From assembly GCA_963920575.1 (NCBI GenBank), contig OY986967.1, forward strand, positions 27,605,137 through 27,669,136: a DNA stretch of 64,000 nucleotides. Direction: 5' to 3'. The number at the start of each line of letters is the position of its first letter. Position 1 is the first letter of the stretch. Position numbers and translations under genes: made by a program. Shown one piece after another: positions 53,664-63,809 of the stretch. The stretch is from Narthecium ossifragum (Eukaryota; Streptophyta; Magnoliopsida; Dioscoreales; Nartheciaceae). The notes below the pieces were generated by a model. That model was given only the letters and a program-made list of their open reading frames with translations. It made no database searches and was not told the origin of the DNA.

Positions 53664-56600
53664 GTTGTCCGTCTTCACTACGAACTTGGTGTCGAGAAGG
53701 TACACGCGCCATATGCGTAAGCAATGGATGACCGCCACCATCTCCAACTCGTGTGCCGAGTAGCGCTGTTCCGCATCGTTCAGCTTGCGGCTTTCGAAAG
53801 CCACCGGGTGCCCCTCCTGGACCAGCACCCCGCCGATAGCACGATCAGATGCGTCGGTATGGACTTCGAAAGGGAGATTGAAGTCCGGGAGCCTTAGCAC
53901 AGGCTCGCTTGCAATGGCTTCCTTGATCAACTGGAACGCCTCTTTGCATTGCCCTGTCCAACACCACGGGTTATCCTTCTTAAGAAGGTCGGTCAGTGGA
54001 GTTACCTGTTTGGAATAGCCTTTGATGAACCGCCTATAGTAGTTGGCCAGACCAAGAAACGATCGAAGCTCGGGCACCTTGGTTGGGACCGGCCAATCCA
54101 AGATAGCATCGATCTTCCGTGAGTCCATCATCACCTGGCCGCCCCTCACCAAGTGCCCAAGGAAGGACACTTCCTTCACAGCAAACTCGCACTTCTCCTT
54201 CTTGACGAAGAGTTGATGCGTCCTCGACCTTTGAAGAACCTGCCGTAGATGTCCCACGTGAGCCTCGAAGCTCTCACTGTAGATGACGATGTCATCCAAG
54301 TATACCACCACGAACTTATCGAGCAAGTCGTGGAGGACGTCGTTCATCAGGTGGCAGAAGGTCGCTGGTGCGTTGGTGAGGCCAAACGGCATTACTAGGA
54401 ACTCGAACGCGCCATACCGCGTCACGCAGGTAGTCTTGGCCTCATCTCCCTCCGCAATCCGCACATGCCAATAACCAGATCGAAGATCCAGTTTAGAGAA
54501 TGCCTGAGCCTTGGACAGCCAGTCAAAGAGGTCCTGTGCCAAAGGAACCGGGTACTTATCTCGGACCGTTAGCTTGTTCAATGCTCGGTAGTCGATACAC
54601 ATCCTGAGGGAGCCATCTTTCTTCCTCTGGAATAGTACTGGTGCGCCGAAGGGTGATCGTGAGGGCCTGATGAGCCCCGAGTCAAGCAACTCCTCGAGTT
54701 GCTTCTTGAGCTCCACAAGCTCCATTGGTGCCATACGATAAGGACCTTGGGCTGGTGCGCGCGTGCCGGGCAATAGCTCGATGCGATGATCAATCGCGCG
54801 TCGTGAAGGAAGTTGCTTGGGCAACTGCGGCGGCATGACATCCTGAAACTCCTCCAAAAGATCAAGGGTGGGCGTGGGTACCTTGGCCGAGGACTCTGCC
54901 TGAGTCACGGTCAGTGCGCCAGGATGCGGCTGCGATGTGCAGCCGGCATCAGTCTGCTGCCGAGTCGTGCCAGCCAGCGCGTCAGGAAGCCCATCAGGCC
55001 GCCCGCAAGCCAGGCGCGCGCCAGGCCCCAGCAGAGCGCGCCCCGCGCTTGCTGATGCGTGTCCGCCATGGCTATGTGTCGCTGGTGTCGACGATGTTGC
55101 CGATGTCGCTTGGGCCGCGCCAACTCCAAGTTGCTGCATGTCATCTCCTCCATTGCGCGCGCCAATTGCTGCGCACCGCGTGCCAGCTCCGTCGCTCGAG
55201 CTAGATTGCTCGTGCAAAGTCACCAAGAAGGTGGCTTCGCCCTTTTGCACGCCGTCCTTCAGTTGTAATGCTGAGAGCAGCCCCGTTTTGGACTTGGCTC
55301 CACCAGGTCCAACCGCTTGCACGAAGTGGGGATTCTCCGCGTCAGGGAGCAGCATGCCGTTGATGTAAGGCATGAGCTGTGCCTTGCTGCTTCTGAAGAA
55401 CTCGTTGCCCAAGATGATGTCGAAATCATCGAGGGGCACCACCAAAAAGTCCATGGAAGCCTTCCATGGTCCGATCTCCACTAGTGTACCTACAGCACTA
55501 CCAACAACAGGTTTCGCATCAGAGTTAACAGCTTTGATGCGGTTAGTACTTGTGGTGATCTTTGCCTTGAGATGCCCTGCCGCATGTTGTGCTAGAAAAT
55601 TGTGAGTGGCTCCTGTGTCTAGCATCGCCATCATCTTCACGCCTTGAAGAGTGACTGGAACATGCATCAATCCGGAAGTAGGGTTAGCCCTCATCGCATT
55701 GAGAAGTTGGATAGGGTTTACCCGTGTTGGTGAGTCCTGCTCCTCCTCGCCTTCCTGAGTGATTAGTGCGTTGAGCTTCTCACGCTTCGGACATTCTCTC
55801 GCCCAATGGGGTCCTCCGCATATGAAGCACCCTGAAGGATTCTTGGCCGATTCCTGTGGCTTGGCCCGTTCCTTCTCCTTTGGCCGCGCTTTACCCTTGC
55901 CTTTGTCTCCCTTGAACTTCGGCTTGTCCTTAGGCTTGGGTGGCTGGTTGCTTTGCTCCACCGGCTTGGTCTGATGGAAGTCCACCAAGGCATATGCCGC
56001 AGCCATCGCTGAGGGGAGATCTTTCACCCCTTGTCTTCTCAGCTCGACCTGCGCCCACGTCTGAAGCCCCGACAAGAAATTGAACAACTTGTCGGATTCG
56101 GACATGTCTTTCATATCCAGCATGAGACTACTGAATGTCTTCACATAGTCTCTGACGAGTCTCGTCTGCTTCAAATTTTTGAGCGCCTCCCTAGCAATCC
56201 ACGCCGTGTTGTTAGGGAGGAATTGATCCTTCAACTCCTTGATGAAGGTGTCCCACATTGTAATCTTGAGACGTCCGGCCGTGGCATCATCATCTAGCCT
56301 CGTGCGCCACCACAGCTTGGCGTCGCTGGACAGGTACATGGCAGCAACGGAAACCTTATCTGCCGCCTGGATGTGAGCAGCTTCGAAGTACTGCTCGAGA
56401 TCCCAGATAAAGTTCTCAAGTTCTTTGGCGTTTCTCATGCCGCCAAAGGACTTAGGCTCAGGCACTCGGAATTTGCCTGAAGCCTCCCGCGGTTCCATCT
56501 GAGCCACCGCTCGCTTGAGCACCGTGAGCTCGCTATCGATCCGATCGATAAACTGGTCAAGGAGAGTGGAGATACCTGACACGTTCTCCGCCGAGGCCAC

Positions 56601-56774
56601 CACTCTGTCCTCGATCTCCTCCTTGAAGGCCGCGGATGCATCTTGCAAGGCTGCGATCCCTTGCTCAGCCGTCGCCATCCTTGTTGCAAGAGGAGGCACC
56701 TCTTGCACCGGATCATCCCCGATCCGTTCTTCTAGTTGGCTGATTCGTTGACGAAGCTCTACAAAGTTCGCCAT
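53664..56774 (-). CDS. Ty3 Gag-protease-reverse transcriptase-RNase H (interrupted by solo LTR)
   Basis: Begins [19 protein letters not shown] (an in-frame ATG at 56801 would add 9 residues lying in the primer-site region). Counting from 56801: Gag core about residues 100-290 with [16 protein letters not shown] and [14 protein letters not shown], a Lys-rich stretch, zinc knuckle [14 protein letters not shown] (C325, C328, H332, C337), and protease with DTGAT at about 395. Then comes a Gly/Ala-rich spacer of about 105 residues (533-638). RT follows at about 680-860 with [32 protein letters not shown] and YLDD at 834-837. RNase H starts at [16 protein letters not shown] and is cut at TDNVA by the nested LTR. 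Confidence 0.94.
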
Positions 56775-56782
56775 TGATCTCC

Positions 56783-56802
56783 AACCGAGCTCTAATGTCA
56801 AT
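56783..56802 (-). other. Primer-binding site, variant
   Basis: Directly inside the LTR the minus strand reads TGACATTAGAGCTCGGTTGG. It matches 9 of 12 positions of the usual initiator-Met tRNA site TGGTATCAGAGC and keeps the GAGC end. Position next to the LTR supports the role. Confidence 0.6.
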
Positions 56803-58067
56803 TGTCACCGGGAAAGTGCAGCGGAAAATTTTCTTCGAGTTCTTCCCAATGATGGCGTCAAGACTCCTCTTGACAAGCCCTCATTCGTCTTCTTCACATG
56901 CAAACACACAAGAAGACACGGTGTAAGCAAAGGATTCACCTGCTCTCTTTATTGCTGCAATTGTTACAAAGAAGCTCTCAACTCCCTTTCCCAAACCCTT
57001 GGTTACAATCGCTCAATTTACAAAGAGAACCCAACCCTAAGCCACCGTCCAAGATCCCCTTGATCATGGCCGGATCCCCCTTATATAGAGGACGCCCCCA
57101 GCTTCCCCTCTAAGAAGGACACCAAGTTGCGGTGCAACTTGACTTTGGATAGCATCTGCCAAGATCCATCGCATATCGACTCGAAATAGGACTCCTTCCT
57201 ATTTCAGCGAGTCACAACCAACTTCCCCCGTGCCATCTTCTATATTTGCCGTGTCATCCCATATGGGAGTCCTAGGCCAAGTGGAATTAGCTTGATAGCA
57301 CGAGCGGTTTGGCCTCCGTGGCTAACCGCCTTTCGTTGGTGCGAGTCGTGTCCTAGTCCGACTAGAACTCCCGAGCAATAAGGACTTCCCCCGCGCCAAA
57401 GCTTGCCTTTGCCGCATCAAGTCCTTCCATGATCCCATTCCAACTGGAACTAAGGCTTTTGCACGGCTGGATTGCTCCCCATGGCCTCACGCGTCCTGCT
57501 GGCCGCACCATGGCGCGCCGAGTCCTAGTCCGACTAGGACTCGCGCGTCATCTTTGATTTTGCCCGCGCCAAGCCTTGCCATGGCCTTTGTCAGGATGCG
57601 CAAAGTCCTAGTGGCACCAGGAATTGGAGTCCTAGTCCAACAAGGATTCCTATTCACACTCGGACTTGAATGCCGTTGTGCCACGCGCGCGTCGCGCCAT
57701 GCCTTGTCGCATCGTGCGGCGTTGCATCGCGTCATGCCGCGCGCCAAGCTCCTTTGGCGCGCGCATGTTGCTCGCGGCCTTGCTGGTTTTGCTCGCCCGC
57801 GTCCCGCACGAGAGAATCCGCCCGTGGCGCGATAAGTTTTGTCCATGGCTCGGACCGCCGCGCCATCTTTGAACTTGCTCGTGCCATCTTCAAGATTTCT
57901 CGCGTCATTGTTGGGGATGATGCGCATGGACACTTTGCATGCTATCCTGAGGCCGCCTAGCCTCATTTGACTCATGGCGCCGACCATGAGTCATCGTCGG
58001 GCACTTGGGCGCGCCAACTTTCGATGCCGCGCGCCAAGGCCCGTGTCATGGGCTCAAGGCCCTGACA
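56803..58067 (-). repeat. 5' LTR of the Ty3 element (1,265 bp)
   Basis: On the minus strand it starts TGTCAGGGCC and ends CCCGGTGACA, with TGTCA/TGACA inverted ends. A TATA box (CTATATAAGG) lies at about 57080-57090 on the minus strand. The U3 part is GC-rich with recurring GTCCTAGTCCGACTAGGAC-type palindromes (about 57350, 57519, 57628). The border at 58067 is inferred from the inverted ends. No second LTR is in the window to confirm it. Confidence 0.75.
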
Positions 58068-58370
58068 TCCAGCGCCCCCCCCAGCCCCGAGCTCGCCGTT
58101 GTCGTCGACGTCGCCGCGTCGAGCTCTTCACCCTCCGTGCCATCCTCAACGCCGTCGGAAAGTAACTCGCGGAGGCCCAGCTCCTCACCCTTCGGATCCC
58201 GTCGCGACAACACACCCGATGGTCGCGGCAACGAACGCCGCCGGAAAGTCACTCGCGTAGGCCGAACTCCTCACCCTCCGGATCCCGTCGCCGCCAGGCA
58301 CCTCGCGGCGATGAACGCCGATGGTCGCATCAACGACCTTTTTTCCCCCCTTTTTTTATTTTTTTTTTAT
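58068..58370. other. GC-rich block beside the second array
   Basis: GC-rich sequence (CTCGCCGTTGTCGTCGACG, then two similar CCGGAAAGT(A/C)ACTCGCG words) with open frames but no domain. It resembles the arrangement at 25640-25690, where GC-rich DNA borders the first array. Confidence 0.4.
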
Positions 58371-58429
58371 TTTTGAAAAGTAAATAATATCTCCCCCTAG
58401 ATGCTAGTCACCTTTTTTGCAATGACAAT

Positions 58430-58815
58430 CAAGTTTTTCAAAAAATATTTTTCCACAATTTTTTAAATCAATTTTGACTCAAGTTACTTTCCACAATGTT
58501 GTAAAAAAAATGAAAATTAACTTGTAAATCTGCAAAAAAAGTGAAAAGTAACTTATACAATATTCAAAAAGTGGAAAGTAACTTGTATGAGGAATCATGT
58601 AAAGTAACTTAGCTAAAATACATGGAAAGTAACTCCCTTTCCATTGTTGATCTTACTTTCTATGAATCACATTTCATGGAATTAAATATACGAGTTACTT
58701 TCCATAAAATACATGAAAAGTAACTCATGAAAAGTAATTTGAAATCACGAAAAGTAACTAGAAGTAGTGGAAAGTAATTTACTTTCTGTAATAATGAAAA
58801 GTAATTTACTTTCCA
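58430..58815. repeat. AAGTAACT / AGTTACTTT array
   Basis: About 16 copies of (G)GAAAAGTAACT or its reverse in 400 bp of AT-rich DNA, most in the AAGTAACT direction. Related in core (AAGTAACT) and in setting to the array at 25697-26600, but the adjoining bases differ (no ACC extension). Confidence 0.75.
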
Positions 58816-59652
58816 CCAGGAATATGAACAATCACAGGCATATGAACAGTCACCGGGATATGTTAGGAATATTAAAAGGGTATTTTAGTAATAAAAAAAT
58901 TCTATACACTAAATGCCTTGAGAAAAATGTATCTAACTTTGTGGGTGAATATTTCACACCTAAACGCCAATTATCCCTAAAGTATTTTGGTCTTTTTTTT
59001 TCTTTTTTTTTTTACATGTTTATTGATTTTATATAAAAAAAATACGTCTGAAATTTTTGACAAAAATATTAGGATTTTGAAAGAAAGGACAGATTTAGGA
59101 CCATCGAACTTTTCCCCGTTAATAAACCGATGTCAGTTGGGGACATCATAAATGATGAGATTTAACATACCAGAACTGTATCTTAGAGAGTGATAGATGC
59201 TTAATTAGTTCTTTGTCACATCGTTGTTGATAGATATATAGGCCAGTCTATCATATCCTTTTGATCTCCATAGCGCAAGCCTACCACAATCGCCAATGGT
59301 GCACTAGCAATAGCATGGTTCCTCCTCACGTGCTTAACCGCGTGAGGACCACCTGCAAACCCAACTAAACCTCAAGCCATGGATGGGATTTATATATGGA
59401 GATCTTCCAATAACTTTCCCTTCTGGCTTTCTGTGGGAATCATGCATTCCACGTTCCCAGGAGCACACGTGGGCCCCGGCGGCGCCGGCCCATGTGCCCT
59501 TACATACTTTCGTTTCGGTTTTTATTTCCGTAAAACAAAATAAAAATGAGACATTTCGCTTTTCTTTCGCTCCATACCAATCGTATCCCAATCCGATCAC
59601 TTTATTTACCAACAAATTATGTCATGTTTTCTTTATTTTATCACATGCTTCT
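58816..59652. other. Spacer after the second array
   Basis: No gene recognised. 58865-58990 resembles the edge of the first array (see 26601-27020). 59310-59480 has a GTTCCTCCTCACGTG stretch with a matching CACGTGGGCC word but no coding pattern. Confidence 0.4.
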
Positions 59653-59894
59653 AGGCTCCTTTGGTTCAGGATATAAAAAAGACGAGGATAAATGGGAATA
59701 AAGGATTTTGGGAATAAATAGAAGAAATATATATGAATTAGGATAAGGGATTTTGTGTAAGAAAAATAGAGATAATGAATAATTATTAAAAAAATAAAGA
59801 GAAATCATTAATGATTAATTCGGCATAAGAAATTTTAATATCTGGGAATTAAGTAAGGGATAAACAGGGTTATCCCCGAACCAAACCGTGGCTT
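59653..59894. mobile_element. Small MITE with TTTGGTTC ends
   Basis: Left end GGCTCCTTTGGTTCAGGATA. The right end reversed reads AGCCACGGTTTGGTTCGGGGATA. AT-rich interior with GGGATAA words. Looks like a Tourist-type element, but the 3-bp flanks are unclear. Confidence 0.55.
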
Positions 59895-60124
59895 ACGAGA
59901 TACGACCTTTCTGATAACTTCATCAGATGTATTGATGGCTCCAACCAAACCCAATCTGGATCCATTGTAAAGTCCCACCTAATTGGCCCATCCATGAGCT
60001 GGCAGGGTCTCATGCTCTTTACACCTTATTAAATGCCCACATGCCCATGACCCACACCTATCTTAATCAATTTGGACACAGACCGAGGCTGAAACATTCT
60101 CTCTCTCAGTTAAAGGTAAACCCC

Positions 60125-60515
60125 CCTCCCTTAAGGCCCTCCGGGTTAAGGCAGCTTTATCCCTGCATTACAATCAAATACTATCTAATTCCCACTTTTA
60201 TCTCTACTTTTATCCCCATCCCTATCCCTACTTTATCCCTACTTTTCAACCAATCATTACTTTATCATCCATACTTTTCAACCAATCACATCAACTTTAT
60301 CCCTACTTTTTCACTTTTCAACCAATCATTATCTCATTATCTCTACTTTTCAACCAATCACATCAACTTTATCCATACTTTTTCAACCAAACATTACTAA
60401 TTTATCACTACTTTTCAACAAAATACCATACATATCCCACTATTTATTCCAGGATACCAATCCCCATTCCCTCTAATCCCGGGATAGCTTATCCCTCAAC
60501 CAAACGTGGCCTTAG
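60125..60515. mobile_element. Second small MITE, with CTTTTCAACCAATCA repeats
   Basis: The right end reversed reads GGCCACGTTTGGTTGAGGGATA. The left end (AAGGCCCTCCGGGTTAAGG) is diverged. TTA flanks both ends. The interior has at least five CTTTTCAACCAATCA words spaced 20-50 bp (60245-60390). Related in its ends to 59653-59894. Confidence 0.5.
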
Positions 60516-60662
60516 AAATTTATAGAAGAGGAGTGATTAGCTTTTCTTTTTGTTTATAGAAACCTATATAACCCACGTCACGTGCATGTCAATAACGCAA
60601 TCATTGGTATAACGTAATAGAGTACAAATGCATCACCGGCCGTCGGATGTTGATCCGACGGA

Positions 60663-61790
60663 TCAGTGGCACGAAGGGAGTGGCGACCCGCAGAGGCAGT
60701 CGTTGGAGGCGAAGGAGGCCGCCTCGAGGTGGCCGAAGGGCTCGCCGGCGGGGATCGGGCCGCAGAGGTGGTTGTGGCTGAGATCCAAATGGCCGACGTA
60801 GGCGGCCGTCGGGAGGGACTTGGGGACCGGTCCGGTGAGCTTGTTCCAGGATAGGTCGAGCGCGGTGAAGTAGGACCTCTGGCCGAAGGCGTCGGGGATC
60901 GGCCCCTCGAGAGCGTTCCTACTTAGGTTTAGGATCCCCAAACCCCTGCTTCCGATCAGAGTTTTAGGGACTTTGCCGGATATTTTGTTGGAATCGAGGT
61001 AGAGGGAGGATAAGACCGAGGAGGATCCGAGATCGGACGGGATCTCGCCGGTGATGTAGTTACCGGCGAGGTCGAGGTCGGCGAGCCGGGGCATGTAGGA
61101 GACGGACCGGGGGATCTGGCCGGAGATCTGGTTCCGTGCGAGTAGAGCGCGGCTGAGCATCTTGAGATTGCCGAAGTTGCCGGGGATGGAGCCGGAGATC
61201 TGGTTGTTGGAGAGATCGAGGTGCATGAGGGATGCTAAGTAGGGGAATGAAGCGGGAATCTGGCCGGTGATCTGGTTTTCGGCGACGTTGAGTACGGCGA
61301 GGTGGGTGAGACGGTGTATGTCGTGGGGGAGCTGGCCGGAGATGCGGTTGCCGACGAGATCGAGGACGCGGAGGAAGGGGAGAGAGGAGGGGAGGCAAGA
61401 GGGGATGGTGCCGGAGATGAGCTTCCAGTCGGCGATGATGAGGGTGGAGAGGCGGTCGAGGCGGCATATGGAGGGGGAGATGGAGCCAGTCATCTCGCGG
61501 CGGGCGGAGCGGGTGAGGATGGGGTCCTCGGACTCGCCGCGGAGGGTGATGTCGGCGACGCGGCCGTCGGTTGGGTCACAGCTGACGCCGTGCCAGTGAG
61601 AGCAGCAGTCGGAGCCGGTCCACGTGGAGAAGATGCCGAGGTAGGGCTCTGAGAGGGAGGAGCGCATGTCGAGCAGCGCCGCCCGGTCAGACGCCGAGCA
61701 TGTGGCGGCGAAGGCCGTGGTTGCCGCGGCGGACGCTAGGAGGAGGACGGGGAGGAAGAGAGCGGGGATACCCATGACGAAGAGTGGCAC
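60663..61790 (-). CDS. Secreted leucine-rich-repeat protein, DRT100-like
   Basis: 375 aa, intronless, GC-rich. Signal peptide (about residues 6-28, LFLPVLLLASAAATTAFA), then an LRR N-terminal cap (CSASDRAALLDMRSSL, then DCCSHWHGVSC). About nine plant-type LRRs follow (residues 95-345, for example LDLVGNRISGQLP, LNVAENQITGQIP, LDLSNNQISGSIP, LDLAGNYITGEIP, LYLDSNKISGKVP), then a cap (CLCGSPLPSCH). No membrane span or kinase, so probably apoplastic. The family includes DRT100 and polygalacturonase-inhibitor-like proteins, and DRT100-like is the best match by length and caps. The start could also be the Met five codons later (61775). A TATA-like CTTTTAAAAG lies at 61839-61848. Confidence 0.93.
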   Translation of the reverse strand: MPLFVMGIPALFLPVLLLASAAATTAFAATCSASDRAALLDMRSSLSEPYLGIFSTWTGSDCCSHWHGVSCDPTDGRVADITLRGESEDPILTRSARREMTGSISPSICRLDRLSTLIIADWKLISGTIPSCLPSSLPFLRVLDLVGNRISGQLPHDIHRLTHLAVLNVAENQITGQIPASFPYLASLMHLDLSNNQISGSIPGNFGNLKMLSRALLARNQISGQIPRSVSYMPRLADLDLAGNYITGEIPSDLGSSSVLSSLYLDSNKISGKVPKTLIGSRGLGILNLSRNALEGPIPDAFGQRSYFTALDLSWNKLTGPVPKSLPTAAYVGHLDLSHNHLCGPIPAGEPFGHLEAASFASNDCLCGSPLPSCH

Positions 61791-62023
61791 AGTGAGGGGG
61801 GAGTGACTGCTCTGAGAGCAGCGGAGATGGGTGGGGAGCTTTTAAAAGCGAGCTGGTGTTCGTTTTGGAACGTGATTCGCACGTGAGAGTTGGAGACAGT
61901 AGGACCGGCCTAATGTGGAACTCTGACGGGGGCCATTTTGGCAAATATAATTATAGCAAGGTAAAAAAAGTGAAATTTAAAGGTCTCAAAAGACGGTTTA
62001 TTAATGTTTGTAATCTATATTTA
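61791..62023 (-). promoter_or_regulatory. Promoter of the LRR gene
   Basis: Contains the TATA-like CTTTTAAAAG (61839-61848), about 50 bp upstream of the ATG, and is bounded upstream by the Harbinger-like element at 62024. Confidence 0.5.
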
Positions 62024-63332
62024 GGGGTTGTTTGGTTGCATGTATCAGCTGATACATGCATCAGCTGATGCAGCATTTTGGTCCAAACCTGTGTTTGGTT
62101 GGCCAGTGCATCAGCTGATGCATGTATCAGCTGATGCAAAAAGAGGCTCAGATGCTGCATCAGCTGATGCAGCCAAAATGGTTGTTTCTGCTGATGCAGC
62201 ATCAGCTGATACATCACATGTGTATCACGTGATGCATCATCACCCCCATCCCTCCTTTCCCCTCTCCTCCCCGATCACTCTCAGCCACCCCCCTCCATCC
62301 TTTCCCCTCTCCTCCCCGATCCCTCTCAGCCACCCCACCCCATCCCTCCTTTCCCCTCTCCTCCCCGATCCCTCTCAGCCGACCATCGACGGCTTCCCCC
62401 AACCCCCCTCCGCCTCCTCAATATGTCATTGGCCCCGGCGTCGCCGATGAGAAACAGCCTCCGCCGCCGTCACCGACCAAGCGAACGAATGCGAGGCTGC
62501 CAGGGACAAGGGGTTCGGGTGAGAGAGGCAGAGGAGGCCGAAGGAGTTGGAGAGGAGGTGTGTGGTGGTGGGGGTCTGGGTGGGAGAAGCAGAGGAGGCC
62601 GGAGGGAGGACGGGAGTGGGACGGGGGTGGCGGTCCGGGTGGGAGAAGCAGAGGAGGCCGGAGGAGTTGGAGAGGAAAGCAGAGGAGGCCAGAGGAGATG
62701 AGGGAGGAGGGGAGAGGGGAGTGGGACGGGGTGGGGGTCCGGGTGGGAGAAGCAGAGGAGGCCGGAGGGAGGCGATGCGCGGCGCGGCACAACCACAGTG
62801 AGCGCGGTGGAGGCGGCGGGGTGGCGAGGACGAAGGCCACGGGTGGCCCAAGGGGTGCGCCACGAGGAAAAAGGGAGCTAGGGGGGAGCGACAGTGGAGC
62901 TCAAGGAGTGGTGGCAGGCGGCGCTGGCGGTGGCCGCTAGGGAGGAGAGGGCGCTGGCTGTGGCCGCTAAGGAGGAGAGGGCGCCGGAGGAAGGAGGCCG
63001 AGAGAAGGAAAGGGTGGGTGCTGGGTGAGGTGGCGGTAAGGAGGAGAGGGGGTGAGAGAGTACGATGGGAGAGGGAATGGGAAATGAGGGTGAAGGGGAA
63101 GTTGAGAGATGAGGGAGATAAAGGGTGGTGTTGTGGCGGTGGTTGCCGACGAGGTCGCCGGAGGTGAACGGGCGACAGCGACGGTGGTGTTTGATTGCAT
63201 GCATCAACTGATGCAATACAGACTAAACAAACATAAAATGAACTAATACTGCATCAGTTGATACAATCAACCAAACACGTATGTAATGCATCAGTTGATA
63301 GCATCAACTGATGCAAGCAACCAAACGCCCCC
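62024..63332. mobile_element. Harbinger-like element with palindrome arrays and GC-rich cargo
   Basis: Terminal inverted repeats GGGGTTGTTTGGTTGC and, reversed, GGGGGCGTTTGGTTGC (14 of 16 match), with a 3-bp TTA target duplication (62021-62023 and 63333-63335). Left subterminal region (62035-62230): about nine CATCAGCTGATG/TATCAGCTGATA palindromes. Right (63196-63320): five CATCAACTGATG/CATCAGTTGAT words. Between them is 950 bp of GC-rich DNA with CCTTTCCCCTCTCCTCCCCG repeats (62262-62380) and GGGAGAAGCAGAGGAGGCC repeats (62510-62780). Open frames there are Pro/Arg-rich translations of the repeats, and I see no transposase. Confidence 0.85.
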
Positions 63333-63335
63333 TTA

Positions 63336-63809
63336 GATGAATAATGATACGTGTACATGGACATGTGGTATGTGTAATATCTCATCTATCGGAGTACCGA
63401 TGTTTTCATCTATCCCATCGGTAGTCCGATAGGTGGATGAAAGAATTGGTACTTAACTACCGATAGGTGGCATGCGTATTACATATGTCATATGTCCACA
63501 TACACAAAGAGCAGTGATTGGTGCACACGCCAGCTGTGCATCTGACATTATTGAATTGGTAGTTGTGCTACCGATTCATATACATACCTATCGGTAGACC
63601 AGACATATACAATCTATCGGTACCCCACTACCGATAGATTCATTGTCGATTCATATACATGCCTATCGGTAGTGGGTTACCGATAGGTTGTACATGCCTA
63701 TCGGTATCCCACTACCTATCGGTAGCCTATTACAGCTACCGATTCATATACATGTGAAATGCACATGCCACGTGGGCATGTGCACATTTCTGTACACAAA
63801 TCAGCACTC
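63336..63809 (-). mobile_element. Diverged relative of the three-hairpin MITE with CTATCGGTAG array
   Basis: On the minus strand the right edge starts GAGTGCTGATTTGTGTACA, close to the GAGTACTGATTGGGGTACATG start of the MITE family, then a CATGCCCACGTGGCATG hairpin. The body carries about 15 copies of CTATCGGTAG or CTACCGATAG (63385-63745). An inner AGCAGTGATTGGTGCACAC start suggests a nested or fused copy. No 9-bp target duplication was found. Confidence 0.55.

Larger units (their letters stand above)
50096..58067 (-). mobile_element. Ty3/gypsy LTR retrotransposon, 3' end lost in gap, interrupted by a solo LTR
   Basis: Order on the minus strand: 5' LTR (56803-58067), primer-site-like sequence (about 56783-56802), gag-protease-RT-RNase H frame (down to 53664), a nested 2,410-bp solo LTR (51249-53658), then the rest of RNase H and integrase to the gap. 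The domain order PR-RT-RH-INT defines Ty3. The frame has no stop outside the nested insertion, which suggests recent activity. Lineage within Ty3 is not settled; a chromovirus is likely from the protein wording, but the C-terminal chromodomain region lies in the gap. Confidence 0.93.

Noticed and set aside
54813..55368. Plus-strand open frames over the Ty3 polyprotein
   Set aside because: Shadows of the Gly/Ala-rich spacer in the real minus-strand frame.
57487..58376. Long open frames at the Ty3 LTR and the GC-rich block
   Set aside because: They run through LTR U3 sequence and GC-rich repeats; composition explains the absence of stops.
62418..63216. Several Pro/Arg-rich open frames in the Harbinger-like element
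   Set aside because: They are translations of short GC-rich repeats on both strands, with no domain or codon pattern.
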